64,000 bases of DNA from Pseudomonadota bacterium (GTDB taxonomy: Bacteria; Pseudomonadota; Alphaproteobacteria; Acetobacterales; Acetobacteraceae), in assembly GCA_021849425.1 (NCBI GenBank), contig JAJZSY010000007.1, positions 1-64,000 on the forward strand. The letters are read 5' to 3'. A model generated the notes under the pieces. It was not told where the DNA came from and searched no databases. It was given only the letters and a program-made list of their open reading frames with translations. Shown piece by piece: positions 44,788-53,547 of this stretch (positions within the stretch are counted from its first letter, which is position 1; every line of letters begins with the position of its first letter). The position numbers were made by a program, and so were the translations under genes.

Positions 44788-45795
44788 ATGGCCAAGAAAA
44801 CCTATCGCCAGGCGATCAACGAGGCGATTGCCAGCGAGATGCGGCGCGACCCGCGCGTGATCGTGATGGGTGAGGACAATGCCGGCGGCGCCGGCGCGCC
44901 GGGCGAGCAGGATGCCTGGGGCGGCGTGCTCGGCGTCACCAAGGGGCTGATCGGCGAGTTCGGCGCCGAGCGCGTGCTCGACACGCCGATTACCGAGAGC
45001 GCCTTCATCGGTGCGGCCGCCGGGGCGGCCGCGACCGGGCTGCGGCCGGTGGCCGAGCTGATGTTCATCGATTTCATGGGCGTCTGCTTCGACCAGATCT
45101 TCAACCAGGCCGCCAAGTTCCGCTACATGTTCGGCGGCCGCGCCGTCACCCCGCTGGTGATCCGCACCATGTATGGCGCGGGGTTCCGCGCCGCCTCGCA
45201 GCACAGCCAGTCACTCTACCCGATCTTTACCCATATTCCGGGGCTCAAGGTGGTGCTGCCCTCTTCGCCCTATGACGCGAAGGGGCTGCTGATCCAGGCG
45301 ATCCGCGACGACGACCCGGTGATCTTCTGCGAGCACAAGGTGCTCTACGACGAGACCGGCGAGGTGCCGGACGAGGCCTATACGATCCCGTTCGGCGAGG
45401 CGAACCTGACCCGCGAGGGCAAGGACCTGACCATCGTCGCCTTCGGGCGGATGGTGAATTTCGCCAACCAGGCGGCCGACCAGCTCCGCCGCGACGGGAT
45501 TTCCGCCACCGTGATCGACCCGCGCACCACCTCGCCGCTCGATTCGGAGACCATTCTCGACTGCGTCGCCGAGACCGGCCGGCTGGTGGTGGTGGACGAG
45601 GCCAGCCCCCGCTGCTCGATGGCGGCGGATATCTCCCGCCTCGTCGCCGAGGAGGCGTTCTCCCACCTCAAGGCGCCGATCCGCACGATCACGCCGCCGC
45701 ACACGCCGGTGCCCTTCTCGCCGCAGCTCGAGGATCTCTACGTGCCCGGCGTGCCGCGGATTCTCGAAGCGGCAAGAGCGGTGATGCAGCACTGA
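44788..45795 (+). CDS. acoB: acetoin dehydrogenase E1 beta subunit
   Basis: This is the transketolase-like beta subunit, pairing with AcoA. The 335-residue sequence has VMGEDNAGG, DTPITESAFIGAAAGAAATGLRPVAELMFIDF, and the C-terminal IDPRTTSPLDSETI and VVVDEASPRCSMAADI typical of the family. It is 24 bases after acoA with GGGGAAA upstream. There is no E3 gene in the cluster. Confidence 0.9.
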   Translation: MAKKTYRQAINEAIASEMRRDPRVIVMGEDNAGGAGAPGEQDAWGGVLGVTKGLIGEFGAERVLDTPITESAFIGAAAGAAATGLRPVAELMFIDFMGVCFDQIFNQAAKFRYMFGGRAVTPLVIRTMYGAGFRAASQHSQSLYPIFTHIPGLKVVLPSSPYDAKGLLIQAIRDDDPVIFCEHKVLYDETGEVPDEAYTIPFGEANLTREGKDLTIVAFGRMVNFANQAADQLRRDGISATVIDPRTTSPLDSETILDCVAETGRLVVVDEASPRCSMAADISRLVAEEAFSHLKAPIRTITPPHTPVPFSPQLEDLYVPGVPRILEAARAVMQH

Positions 45796-45820
45796 GGCGA
45801 TTGGCGAAGGAGACCAGGCG

Positions 45821-46951
45821 ATGAGCGAAACCAGCGGAGATATCCGGGCCGTCACCGTCCCCAAATGGGGGCTAGCCATGGAGGAGGGAACGCTCACCGC
45901 CTGGCTGGCCGGCGAGGGGGAGACGATCGCCAAGGGCCAGGAGCTGGCCGAGATCGAGAGCACCAAGATCGCCAACGTGCTGGAAAGCCCGGCCGCGGGC
46001 GTGCTGCGCCGGCAGGTGGCGCAGCCGGGGCAGGTGCTGCCGGTGGGCGCGCTGCTCGGCGTGATCGCGCCCGCCGGCGTGCCTGACGCCGACATCGATG
46101 CCTTCGTCGCCGGGTTCGTCGTCGATCCGCCGGATGAGGAGGGCGCCGAGGCCGGCCTCGCCGAGGGCGAGGCGGCGGGGGCGCGCGGGCCGATCGCCTA
46201 CAAGGCGGCGAACCCGCGGGCGGAGGCGGTGCCGGCGATCCTGGTGCACGGGTTCGGCGGCGATTCCGACAATTTCATGTTCAATATCGAGGCGCTGGCG
46301 GCGGACCGGCCGGTCTATGCGATCGACCTGCCGGGGCATGGCCGCTCGGCGAAGACGCTCGGCAGCGGCGACATGGCGGAGCTTGCCGGCGCCATTCTCG
46401 CGCTGATGGACGCGGTGGAGGCGCCTCGTGCCCATCTCGTCGGCCATTCGCTTGGTGCCGCCGCCTGTTTCGAGGTGGCGAGCCAGGCGCCCGCGCGGGT
46501 GGCGAGCCTTGCCGGCGTGGCGCCGGCCGGCCTCGGCCCCACGGTGAACGATGCCTATATCAGCGGCTTCCTCGCCGCCGAGCGGCGCAAGGACGTGAAG
46601 GCGGCGTTGCAGATGCTGTTCGCCGATCCCGACCTCGTCTCGGCCGCGATGATCGAGGGGGTGCTGCGGGCGCTGCGGCTCGACGGCGCGCGCGAGGCGC
46701 TCTCGGCCATCGCCGCCGCGACGCTGCCGGGCGGCAGCCAGGCGCGGAGCTATCGTGCGATGCTCGACGCGACGCCGATCCGCACCCTGGTGCTGTGGGG
46801 CGAGCGCGATGCGATCCTGCCGCCGGAGCAGGGCGAGGGGCTGCCCGCCTCGGTGCGGCTGGTGCGGATTCCCGCGGTTGGCCACATGCCGCACATGGAG
46901 GCGGCGGCGCTGGTCAACGAGCAGCTCGCCGCGCATTTCGCCGCCGGCTGA
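45821..46951 (+). CDS. acoC: AcoC-type lipoyl E2/alpha-beta hydrolase fusion
   Basis: The 376-residue protein has an N-terminal lipoyl domain (about 8-85, lipoylated Lys49 in EIESTKIANV). A hinge and an alpha/beta hydrolase-fold domain follow: LVHGFGGDSDNF, nucleophile Ser in LVGHSLGAAA near 209, catalytic Asp in LWGERDAILP near 328, His in VGHMPHM near 349. The combination is characteristic of AcoC, which transfers the acetyl group to CoA. GGAG precedes the start. Its TGA is followed after 7 bases by hairpin element D. Confidence 0.92.
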   Translation: MSETSGDIRAVTVPKWGLAMEEGTLTAWLAGEGETIAKGQELAEIESTKIANVLESPAAGVLRRQVAQPGQVLPVGALLGVIAPAGVPDADIDAFVAGFVVDPPDEEGAEAGLAEGEAAGARGPIAYKAANPRAEAVPAILVHGFGGDSDNFMFNIEALAADRPVYAIDLPGHGRSAKTLGSGDMAELAGAILALMDAVEAPRAHLVGHSLGAAACFEVASQAPARVASLAGVAPAGLGPTVNDAYISGFLAAERRKDVKAALQMLFADPDLVSAAMIEGVLRALRLDGAREALSAIAAATLPGGSQARSYRAMLDATPIRTLVLWGERDAILPPEQGEGLPASVRLVRIPAVGHMPHMEAAALVNEQLAAHFAAG

Positions 46952-46958
46952 CCGGCTT

Positions 46959-47054
46959 AGAGCACTTTCCGATCCATCCGGATCGGATATCGTGCTCTAC
47001 GATATTGATAAACAGAGCATCTTGGTCCGATCGGATGAGTCCATCTGATCGGAC
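46959..47054 (+). repeat. 3'-hairpin repeat element, long copy D
   Basis: The first hairpin is AGAGCAC, then TCCGATCC-ATCC-GGATCGGA (46968-46987), then GTGCTCT. An A+T-rich spacer GATATTGATAAACAGAGCAT follows. A second hairpin, with TCCGATCGGATG pairing CATCTGATCGGA (47026-47053), has one mismatch. It follows acoC in the same orientation and ends 7 bases before the stop of the convergent LysR gene. Confidence 0.85.
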
Positions 47055-47060
47055 GCCGCC

Positions 47061-47969
47061 CTATGCCGCCGTCCCGGTCTCGATCATGCCGAGGAAGCGG
47101 CGCAGCACCGGGTTGTCGTTGTCCTGCCGCCAGGCGAGGACGTGGTCGACCGCCGGCGCGTCTTCCAGCGCGCGAAAGCAGACGCCGGCGGGGTTGAGCC
47201 TTCGCATCGAGGCCGGGACGATGCCGATGCCGAGTCCCTCGGCGGCGAGGCTGACGATGGTCATTTGCAGCTGCGTCTCGACGCGGATCGTGGGCGCGAA
47301 GCCGCCCTCGCGGCAATAGGTCTCGATCGCGCCGCGCAGCGCCGGCGCGGTTTCCGCCGGGGCGAGGATCAGCGGCTGGCCGGCGAGGTCGGCGCGGCGC
47401 ACCACCGGATCGCGGGCGGGCGGTTGCGCGCTGTCCAGCGCGAGCGGATGGGCGTTGGACAGCACGATACAGAGATGCTCGCGGTAGACTTGGCGGAAGA
47501 CGAGGCCGCGCACCGGCGGCGGTGGAAACATGATGCCGAGATCGAGCCGCCCGTCCGACAATTCATCGACCAACGCGTTCGGCATCACCTCGCGCAGGCG
47601 CAGGCTGGCGGCGGGAAACGCATCCATGAACCGGCGGGCGAGGCTCGGGACGATGGTTTGCGCCGCGTGCATCATGAAGCCGAGCGCGAGTTCGCCGATC
47701 TCGCCGGCGCCGGCGCGGCGGGCGTCGCGGCAGGCCCGCTCGAAGCGGGCGAGCACCTCGCGCGCATCGGCGAGGAAGCGCTGGCCGGCAGGGGTGAGGC
47801 TGACCTGGCGGGAATGCCGCTCCACCAGCCGCACGCCGAGCGCCGCCTCCAGCGCCATGATCTGCCGGCTCAGCGGCGGCTGCGAGAGGTGCAGCCGTGC
47901 GGCGGCGCGGCCGAAATGCAGCGTTTCGGCGAGGGTGACGAAGGCGCGAAGCTGGCGGAGATCCGGCAT
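47061..47969 (-). CDS. LysR-family transcriptional regulator
   Basis: The 302-residue protein has the winged HTH (RQLRAFVTLAETLHFGRAAARLHLSQPPLSRQIMALE, residues 5-41) and a periplasmic-binding-like effector domain. The HTH sequence is closest in style to regulators of aromatic or organic-acid transport. It is divergent from the AEC transporter gene with 74 bases between, so it probably controls that gene and itself. It also faces acoABC tail to tail, but there is no sign that it regulates it. Confidence 0.9.
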   Translation of the reverse strand: MPDLRQLRAFVTLAETLHFGRAAARLHLSQPPLSRQIMALEAALGVRLVERHSRQVSLTPAGQRFLADAREVLARFERACRDARRAGAGEIGELALGFMMHAAQTIVPSLARRFMDAFPAASLRLREVMPNALVDELSDGRLDLGIMFPPPPVRGLVFRQVYREHLCIVLSNAHPLALDSAQPPARDPVVRRADLAGQPLILAPAETAPALRGAIETYCREGGFAPTIRVETQLQMTIVSLAAEGLGIGIVPASMRRLNPAGVCFRALEDAPAVDHVLAWRQDNDNPVLRRFLGMIETGTAA

Positions 47970-47998
47970 GATACCTTTTTTGCATCAATCGGGGTATC
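47970..47998. promoter_or_regulatory. inverted repeat in the LysR/AEC divergent region
   Basis: GATACC (47970-47975) and GGTATC (47993-47998) form an interrupted palindrome directly upstream of the LysR start. The spacing of about two turns suits a LysR dimer or tetramer, but the match to T-N11-A is not strict. Confidence 0.4.
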
Positions 47999-48043
47999 AA
48001 AAGGCATTAGACAGCATCGATCCGCCTGTCTACACGCGCGGCC

Positions 48044-48982
48044 ATGCTGTCGATCCTCACCATCGTGACTCCGGTTTTCGCGCTGATCCTTGCCGGCTGG
48101 CTGGCGCGGCGCCTTGGCGTGCTCGGCCCGGGCGCGACCTCGGAGCTGAATCGCTTCGTGGTCTATCTCGCGCTGCCGGCGCTGCTGTTCGACATCATCG
48201 CTCATGCAAAATGGTCGCAGATCTGGCAGCCCGGCTTCATCGCCGTGTTCGCCATCGGCTGCATCGCGGTGTTCGGGCTGACCGTGCTGGTGCGGCTGCG
48301 CCGCGCGCCGCATCTCGCCGATGCGGCGATCGACGGGCTGAACGCCGGCTATGCGAATGTCGGCTTCATCGGGTTTCCGCTGGTGGTGGTCGCCATCGGG
48401 CGCGGGGCGCTGGGGCCCACACTGGTTGCGACGATCGTGACCGTGTGCGTGCTGTTCGGTGCCGCGATCGTGCTGATCGAGATCGGGTTGCAGACCGAGC
48501 GCGGGGCGGGGCGGGTGGCCCGGACCATCGCCCGGTCGCTGGCGCGCAACCCGCTGCTGGTCGCCCCGCTGCTCGGCGCGCTGGTGCCGCTGAGCGGGGT
48601 CGCGATTCCGGCGGCGATGGAGTCGTTCCTGAAGCTGCTGGGCGCGGCGGCCTCGCCCTGCGCGCTGGTCGCACTCGGCCTGTTCCTCGCCGAAACCCGC
48701 GAGGGGATGCTGGAGATCGGCCCCGCCTGCGCGCTGGTCGGCTGCAAGCTGGTGGTGCAGCCGGCGCTGACCTGGGCGCTGGCGAGCTTCGTGTTCGAGT
48801 TGCCGCTGCCGCTCGCGCATACCGCGACCTTGCTGGCGGCGCTGCCGACGGGCACCGGCCCGTTCATGCTGGCCGAGTATTACCGGCGCGAGGCGACGAT
48901 GACCTCCAGCGTGATCCTCGCCTCGACCGTGCTCTCGCTGCTCAGCATCTCGGCATATCTCTACGTGACCGGCCCCGTGTAA
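48044..48982 (+). CDS. AEC-family (auxin efflux carrier-like) transporter
   Basis: The 312-residue membrane protein has about ten transmembrane segments, with a conserved break in the centre. NRFVVYLALPALLFDIIA and NAGYANVGFIGFPLVV are typical of the family. Bacterial members often move malonate or malate-like acids. The gene is divergent from the LysR regulator, which suggests an inducible acid transporter. Specificity cannot be read from sequence. Confidence 0.85.
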   Translation: MLSILTIVTPVFALILAGWLARRLGVLGPGATSELNRFVVYLALPALLFDIIAHAKWSQIWQPGFIAVFAIGCIAVFGLTVLVRLRRAPHLADAAIDGLNAGYANVGFIGFPLVVVAIGRGALGPTLVATIVTVCVLFGAAIVLIEIGLQTERGAGRVARTIARSLARNPLLVAPLLGALVPLSGVAIPAAMESFLKLLGAAASPCALVALGLFLAETREGMLEIGPACALVGCKLVVQPALTWALASFVFELPLPLAHTATLLAALPTGTGPFMLAEYYRREATMTSSVILASTVLSLLSISAYLYVTGPV

Positions 48983-49008
48983 GGCACCATGCGCGCCGAG
49001 GGGGCGGC

Positions 49009-49629
49009 TCAGCCGAAGCGGTCGCAGAACGCCGCGATATTCTCGTCGCGGAACGCCTCGATGCGGGCGAACAGCACCTCGTCCGGCCAGTTCCACCAGG
49101 CGATGGCGCGCAGCCGGGCGGCGATGTCGCGCGGGAAACGCTCGCGGATCGGCCGCGCCGGCACGCCGCCGACGACGACATAGGGCTCGACGTCGCGGCT
49201 GACCACAGCACCGGCGGCGATCACCGCGCCATCGCCGACATTCACCCCCGGCAGCACGATGGCGCCATGGCCGATCCAGACATCGTGGCCGATCGTCACG
49301 CGCGCGCCGCGCCGGGCGGCGAAGAAATCCGCATCCCGCCGTTGCCCCGGCTCGTAATATTCGGGGACATAGGTGAAGCGGTGCTGGCTCGGCCGGCCCA
49401 TCGGGTGGTTCGGCGCGCCGATCCGCACCGCGTTGGCGATGGCGGCGAAGCGGCCGATCGTCGCGTCCGCCACCTCGCAATATTCGCCGAGATAGGAATA
49501 GTCGCCGATCGTCGCATATTCGACGCGCGCGCCGTGCAGCACCTCGCAGCGCCGCCCCACCGTCGCCTCGCGCAGGCGCGCCCCGGGGTCGATCACGGTT
49601 TCGGCGAGTTTCGGGCGCGATGGGTCCAT
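49009..49629 (-). CDS. hexapeptide-repeat acyltransferase of phosphonate clusters
   Basis: The 206-residue left-handed beta-helix protein has hexad repeats (GARLREATVGRRCEVLHGARVEYATIG; later VTIGHDVWIGHGAIVLPGVNVGDGAVIAAGAVVSRDV) of the XAT type. The C-terminal helix is WWNWPDEVLFARI. Proteins of this kind occur regularly in phn clusters (TIGR03308-like); the acceptor is not known. ATG at 49629 gives the family length, and a further one at 49659 is possible. It is divergent from phnF. Confidence 0.82.
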   Translation of the reverse strand: MDPSRPKLAETVIDPGARLREATVGRRCEVLHGARVEYATIGDYSYLGEYCEVADATIGRFAAIANAVRIGAPNHPMGRPSQHRFTYVPEYYEPGQRRDADFFAARRGARVTIGHDVWIGHGAIVLPGVNVGDGAVIAAGAVVSRDVEPYVVVGGVPARPIRERFPRDIAARLRAIAWWNWPDEVLFARIEAFRDENIAAFCDRFG

Positions 49630-49779
49630 GACGATGAGGCTTTCCGCGATGACGTGCATCACGATGCGCCGGAAAGACGCCGCCGCGCAAACCCCGCGGC
49701 GTGTCAGGCCGATGAATTTCGCGGCCTGCGCGGCGGCGGCGGCGGCGACAGGCGCGGGATTTTGCGGCATTGACGGGGC

Positions 49780-50517
49780 ATGACAATCGAACGCAAGCCC
49801 GGCAAGGCGCTGTGGAGCCAGATCGCCGAGGCGCTGGCCGGCGAGATCGCGGCCGGCGCCTATCGGGACGATCCGCGCCTGCCCACCGAAACCCTGCTCG
49901 CCGCGCGCTTCGGGGTGAACCGCCACACCATCCGCCGCGCCCTGCTGGAACTGGCCAATGCCGGGCTGATCCGCACCGAGCACGGCCGCGGCTCCTTCGC
50001 CGCCGATGCGGTGCTGGACTACCGGATCGGCCAGCGGCCGCGCTTTTCCGAATGGGTGCGCGGCCATCGCCGCACGCCGCTCGGGCGTATCCTGCGGCTT
50101 GAGGATGTCGAGCTTGCGGCGCTGGAGGGCGAGGCCGCCGCCGTGGCCGCGGCGCTGGAGATCGAGGCCGGGGCGCGCGTGATCGTGTTCGAGCGCGTCG
50201 GCACCGCCGATGCGCTGGCGGTTTCGCTCTCGCGCCACATCTTCCCGGCGGACCGCGTCGCCGGGCTGCTGGCGGCGCTGCGGGCGCATGGGTCGGTCAC
50301 CGCTTCGCTCGCCTCCATCGGCGTCGCCGACTATACGCGGACATGGACGCGGGTGAGCGCCCGCCTGCCCGATGCGCGGGAGGCGCGGCTGCTGCGGATG
50401 GCGCGGACCGCGCCGCTGCTGGCCACCGAATCGCTCAATATCGCAGCGGGGCGGCCGGTGGAATACGGGATCGCGCGCTATCCGGCCGCGCGCGTGCAAC
50501 TCGTGTTCGACAGCTGA
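49780..50517 (+). CDS. phnF: GntR/HutC-family repressor PhnF
   Basis: The 245-residue protein has a GntR winged HTH (LPTETLLAARFGVNRHTIRRALLELANAGLIRTEHGRGSF, about 35-73) and a UTRA-type effector domain (about 90-240). Its position in the C-P lyase cluster identifies it as PhnF. It is on the opposite strand from the phn operon and convergent with phnN (10-base gap). HutC-type consensus sites lie upstream of phnG and of the MFS gene. Confidence 0.88.
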   Translation: MTIERKPGKALWSQIAEALAGEIAAGAYRDDPRLPTETLLAARFGVNRHTIRRALLELANAGLIRTEHGRGSFAADAVLDYRIGQRPRFSEWVRGHRRTPLGRILRLEDVELAALEGEAAAVAAALEIEAGARVIVFERVGTADALAVSLSRHIFPADRVAGLLAALRAHGSVTASLASIGVADYTRTWTRVSARLPDAREARLLRMARTAPLLATESLNIAAGRPVEYGIARYPAARVQLVFDS

Positions 50518-50527
50518 GCGACCGGCG

Positions 50528-51070
50528 TCAGGCGCCGCGGGACGCGCAGCGGCGCAGGATCGCGGCGAGGCGGGCGCCGGCGGCTTCGGGCGTGGTTTCG
50601 TTGACGATGGTTTCATCGGCGCCGGATGCGGCGGCGGCGCGGGCGAGGCGGGCGGCGATGGCGGCGGGCGCCTCGCGGCCGCGCCCGGCGAGGCGGGCCG
50701 CCAGCACCGGAGCCGATGCGGTGATCTCGACGACATGGCAACGGAAGCGCCGCCGCGCCTCGGCCACCACGGCGCGGGAGACGTTCGCCACCACCACGCC
50801 GCCTTCGCCGAGGGCCGGCACGATCGTGGCGGGAATGCCGTAGCTCAGCCCGTGCGCCTGCCAGCTGAGCGCGAAGGCGTGCGCGGCGAATTCGGCCGGT
50901 GTGGCCGGCAGGTGATCCTCGGTGGCGTCCGCCGGGCGGGTGATGATCCGACGGGGGAACAGGAAGCCGGGGCTGCCGGCCAGGGCGTCGCGCGCGGCGC
51001 GCATCACCGTGTCCTTGCCGGCGCCGGAGGGGCCGACGATCAGCACGAGGCAGCCGGGCATCGCGGTCAT
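50528..51070 (-). CDS. phnN: ribose 1,5-bisphosphate phosphokinase PhnN
   Basis: PhnN converts ribose 1,5-bisphosphate to PRPP, recycling the sugar left by C-P lyase. The 180-residue protein is a guanylate-kinase-like P-loop enzyme with LIVGPSGAGKDTVMRAA at residues 9-25, FPRRIITRPAD and SYGIP segments. It overlaps the DUF1045 gene by 4 bases (ATGA) and is last in the operon. Confidence 0.9.
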   Translation of the reverse strand: MTAMPGCLVLIVGPSGAGKDTVMRAARDALAGSPGFLFPRRIITRPADATEDHLPATPAEFAAHAFALSWQAHGLSYGIPATIVPALGEGGVVVANVSRAVVAEARRRFRCHVVEITASAPVLAARLAGRGREAPAAIAARLARAAAASGADETIVNETTPEAAGARLAAILRRCASRGA

Positions 51071-51732
51071 CCGCCGAAGGGCAGGCGGCGGAGCAGGCGC
51101 ATCGGCGCGCCCGGCGCGGCCTCGGTGAACACCGCGATCGAGGCGACGCGCCGCGGGACGGCGAGGCTGCCGGCGAAATGCGCGCCCGCCGCCGCGGCGA
51201 GCGCGGCGGCGTGCGGCCGTTCGCTCAGCGTCATGTGGAAGCGGAACGCGCCGAACACCAGCGGGTAGCCCCAGCGGGCGATGTTCTCGCGCTCTTCCGC
51301 GCTGCGCCCGGCGGCGCGGCGGGCCTGCGCCTCGGCACTCTCGGGGCGGCGGTGATGGTCGAGCGCCGCGACGCAGCGATCGGCGAGGTCGTGCAGTGGC
51401 GGGCAGGGGGCGGCGAGGGTGAGGGCGAGAAACCCGTCGAGATCGGCGATGGCGAGCGGCGGCAGGTCGAAGCCGCGCAGCGATGCCGCGAGGGACGCGG
51501 CATCGGCGAGGAAGGCATCGAGCCCGGCGGCGAGCGCCATTGGCGGTTTCAGCGTCGCGTGGAAGCCGTAGCGCCGGGGCGCGCCGGTGACGGCGGCGAG
51601 GCGCGGCACCGCGGGCTGATCGAGCGCGGTCTCCCGCTCCGGGTCGCGGCCGAGCCAGGCGCAGCCGAGCGCCCAGAGCGGATCGTCCGCCGCCGGGGCG
51701 TAGTAGATCGCGGCGCGGTGCGGTTCAGCCAA
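51067..51732 (-). CDS. DUF1045 2H-phosphoesterase-like phosphonate protein
   Basis: The 221-residue protein is found in many phn operons. Two H-x-T/S-L signatures, YGFHATLKPP (about 55) and FRFHMTLSE (about 155), place it in the 2H phosphoesterase superfamily. A role in opening the cyclic ribose phosphate (the job of PhnP, absent here) is a natural guess. TTG at 51732 is the most likely start: it overlaps the PhnM stop by 8 bases and reads directly into AEPHRAAIYYAP. Confidence 0.83.
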   Translation of the reverse strand: MAEPHRAAIYYAPAADDPLWALGCAWLGRDPERETALDQPAVPRLAAVTGAPRRYGFHATLKPPMALAAGLDAFLADAASLAASLRGFDLPPLAIADLDGFLALTLAAPCPPLHDLADRCVAALDHHRRPESAEAQARRAAGRSAEERENIARWGYPLVFGAFRFHMTLSERPHAAALAAAAGAHFAGSLAVPRRVASIAVFTEAAPGAPMRLLRRLPFGG

Positions 51733-52855
51733 CGCGCACCCCGCCGCGCCAGACCGCGCGCACCACCGGCAGGCCCTCATGCAGCCGCACCTGCACGAGA
51801 TCGGCCCTGAGGCCGGGGGCGATGCGGCCGCGATCGGCCAGACCCGCGATCGCCGCGGGGCCGGAGGTGATCAGGCCGATCGCCGCCGGCAGCGCGATCG
51901 CGCCCTCGGCGGCGGCGATGAAGGCGGCTTCCAGCATCGCGCCCGGCACATAGTCCGAGGCGAGCGCGTCGAGCAGGTTCTCGCGCACCAGGTCGATCAC
52001 CGCGACATTGCCCGAATGCGACCCGCCGCGCACGAGGTTCGGCGCCCCGGCGATGCTGCGCATGCCCCGCGCCCGCGCCGCCCGTGCCGCTTGCAGCGAG
52101 ACCGGGAATTCGGTGATGCCGATGCCTTCGGCCGCGTTGCGGGCGATTTCCGTCTCGGTCGCGTCGTCATGCGAGGCGAGGGGAATGAAGCGGGCCCGCG
52201 CCGCGGCGATCACCAGCGCGCGGTTGGCGGCGTGGAAGGCGTGGTGGTTGCCCTGCAACTCGGCGATCACGGTTTCGACCTCGGCCGGCGCCAGCCCCTC
52301 GGCGCGGCGCATCTCGCGGTAGCGGACGAGATCGCCATACTGGCCGCTGAGCCCGGGCGTGTGGTCCATCAGCGAGACCAGGCGGACATGGGTGTCCTCG
52401 ATCGCGCGGGCGAGCATCTCGGGCATTTCCTCGGCCGGCAGCTCGCAGCGCAGGTGCAGGAAATGCTCGGCGCGCAGCGCGCCCTGCCGGCGCAGCGCCG
52501 CGATGTCGATCACCGCGTCCTCGAAGGTCTGGTTGCGCGCCTTGCCGAAGCCGATATCGCCGAGGCAGAGCGCGTCGAACACGGTGGTGATGCCGGCGGC
52601 GATGCATTGCGCGTCGTGCGCGACGAGGGCGGAGCGGGAGGGCCAGCGGGCATTGGCGCGCGGCTGGGTCTGGCGTTCGAGATTGTCGGTGTGCAGGTCG
52701 ATGATGCCGGGGATCAGGTAATCGCCCTCCAGATCGAGGCCATCGCCACCCCGGCCCATTTCGCCGATTTCGCCGATCAGTCCGCCGGCGAAGACGACGC
52801 CGCCCGGGCGGATCTCGTTGTCGAGGACGAGGCGGGCATTGCCGAGGCGGGTCAT
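51725..52855 (-). CDS. phnM: alpha-D-ribose 1-methylphosphonate 5-triphosphate diphosphatase PhnM
   Basis: PhnM is an amidohydrolase-family enzyme that removes pyrophosphate from the triphosphate intermediate. The 376-residue protein has the metal site LIPGIIDLHTDNLERQTQPR near 50, LVAHDAQC, LMDHTPG and LASHDDATE. It overlaps phnL by 4 bases (ATGA). Confidence 0.95.
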   Translation of the reverse strand: MTRLGNARLVLDNEIRPGGVVFAGGLIGEIGEMGRGGDGLDLEGDYLIPGIIDLHTDNLERQTQPRANARWPSRSALVAHDAQCIAAGITTVFDALCLGDIGFGKARNQTFEDAVIDIAALRRQGALRAEHFLHLRCELPAEEMPEMLARAIEDTHVRLVSLMDHTPGLSGQYGDLVRYREMRRAEGLAPAEVETVIAELQGNHHAFHAANRALVIAAARARFIPLASHDDATETEIARNAAEGIGITEFPVSLQAARAARARGMRSIAGAPNLVRGGSHSGNVAVIDLVRENLLDALASDYVPGAMLEAAFIAAAEGAIALPAAIGLITSGPAAIAGLADRGRIAPGLRADLVQVRLHEGLPVVRAVWRGGVRVG

Positions 52856-53547
52856 GCTTGTTCCTTCAGCGGTTCGAGGCGCAGCTCGGCATCGGCGATC
52901 GCGTCGCGCACGAGCGGGTCGTGGAATATCCCGAGCAGCGCCGCGCCGCGAGACCGGGCCGCGCGCATCAGCGCGATCACGCGGTCACGATTGGCGGCAT
53001 CGAGCGAGGCGGTCGGCTCGTCGAGCAGCAGGATCGGCCAGTCGCCGGCGAAGCCGCGGGCGAGATTGACCCGCTGCTGCTCGCCGCCGGAGAAGGTGAC
53101 CGGCGGCAGGGTGTGCAGGGCCTTTGGAATGCCGAGGGCATCGAGCATCGCCTCGGCCCGCGCCCGCGCCGCCGCCTCGTCCATTCCGCGTTCGAGCAGG
53201 GGGGCGGCGACGATGTCGCGCGCGGGAACCCGGGGCATGGCGCGGAGGAACTGCGAGACATGGCCGATCGTCTCGCGGCGGATCTCGATCACGTGCGCGG
53301 CGGGGGCGCCGGCCAGCTCGACCATGGCGCCGCGATGGCGCACCCGGATCGAGCCGGCATCGGCCCGGTAATTGCCGTAGAGGGCGCGCAGCAGCGTCGA
53401 TTTTCCCGCGCCGGAGGGGCCGGTGAGGGCGACGCATTCGCCGGCGCGCAGGGTGAGCCCGGCATCGCGCAGCACGCCGAGGCGGACGCCGCGCTGGAGG
53501 TGCAGCACGAAGCTCTTGGCGATGCCGCTGGCCTCGAGCGCGATCAT
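52852..53547 (-). CDS. phnL: C-P lyase ABC-type subunit PhnL
   Basis: The 231-residue ATP-binding protein has Walker A TGPSGAGKSTLLRAL near 43, the signature TFSGGEQQRVNLARGF and Walker B WPILLLDEPTASLD. PhnL is needed for C-P lyase function in vivo but is not a membrane transporter. It overlaps phnK and phnM by 4 bases each. Confidence 0.92.
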   Translation of the reverse strand: MIALEASGIAKSFVLHLQRGVRLGVLRDAGLTLRAGECVALTGPSGAGKSTLLRALYGNYRADAGSIRVRHRGAMVELAGAPAAHVIEIRRETIGHVSQFLRAMPRVPARDIVAAPLLERGMDEAAARARAEAMLDALGIPKALHTLPPVTFSGGEQQRVNLARGFAGDWPILLLDEPTASLDAANRDRVIALMRAARSRGAALLGIFHDPLVRDAIADAELRLEPLKEQA

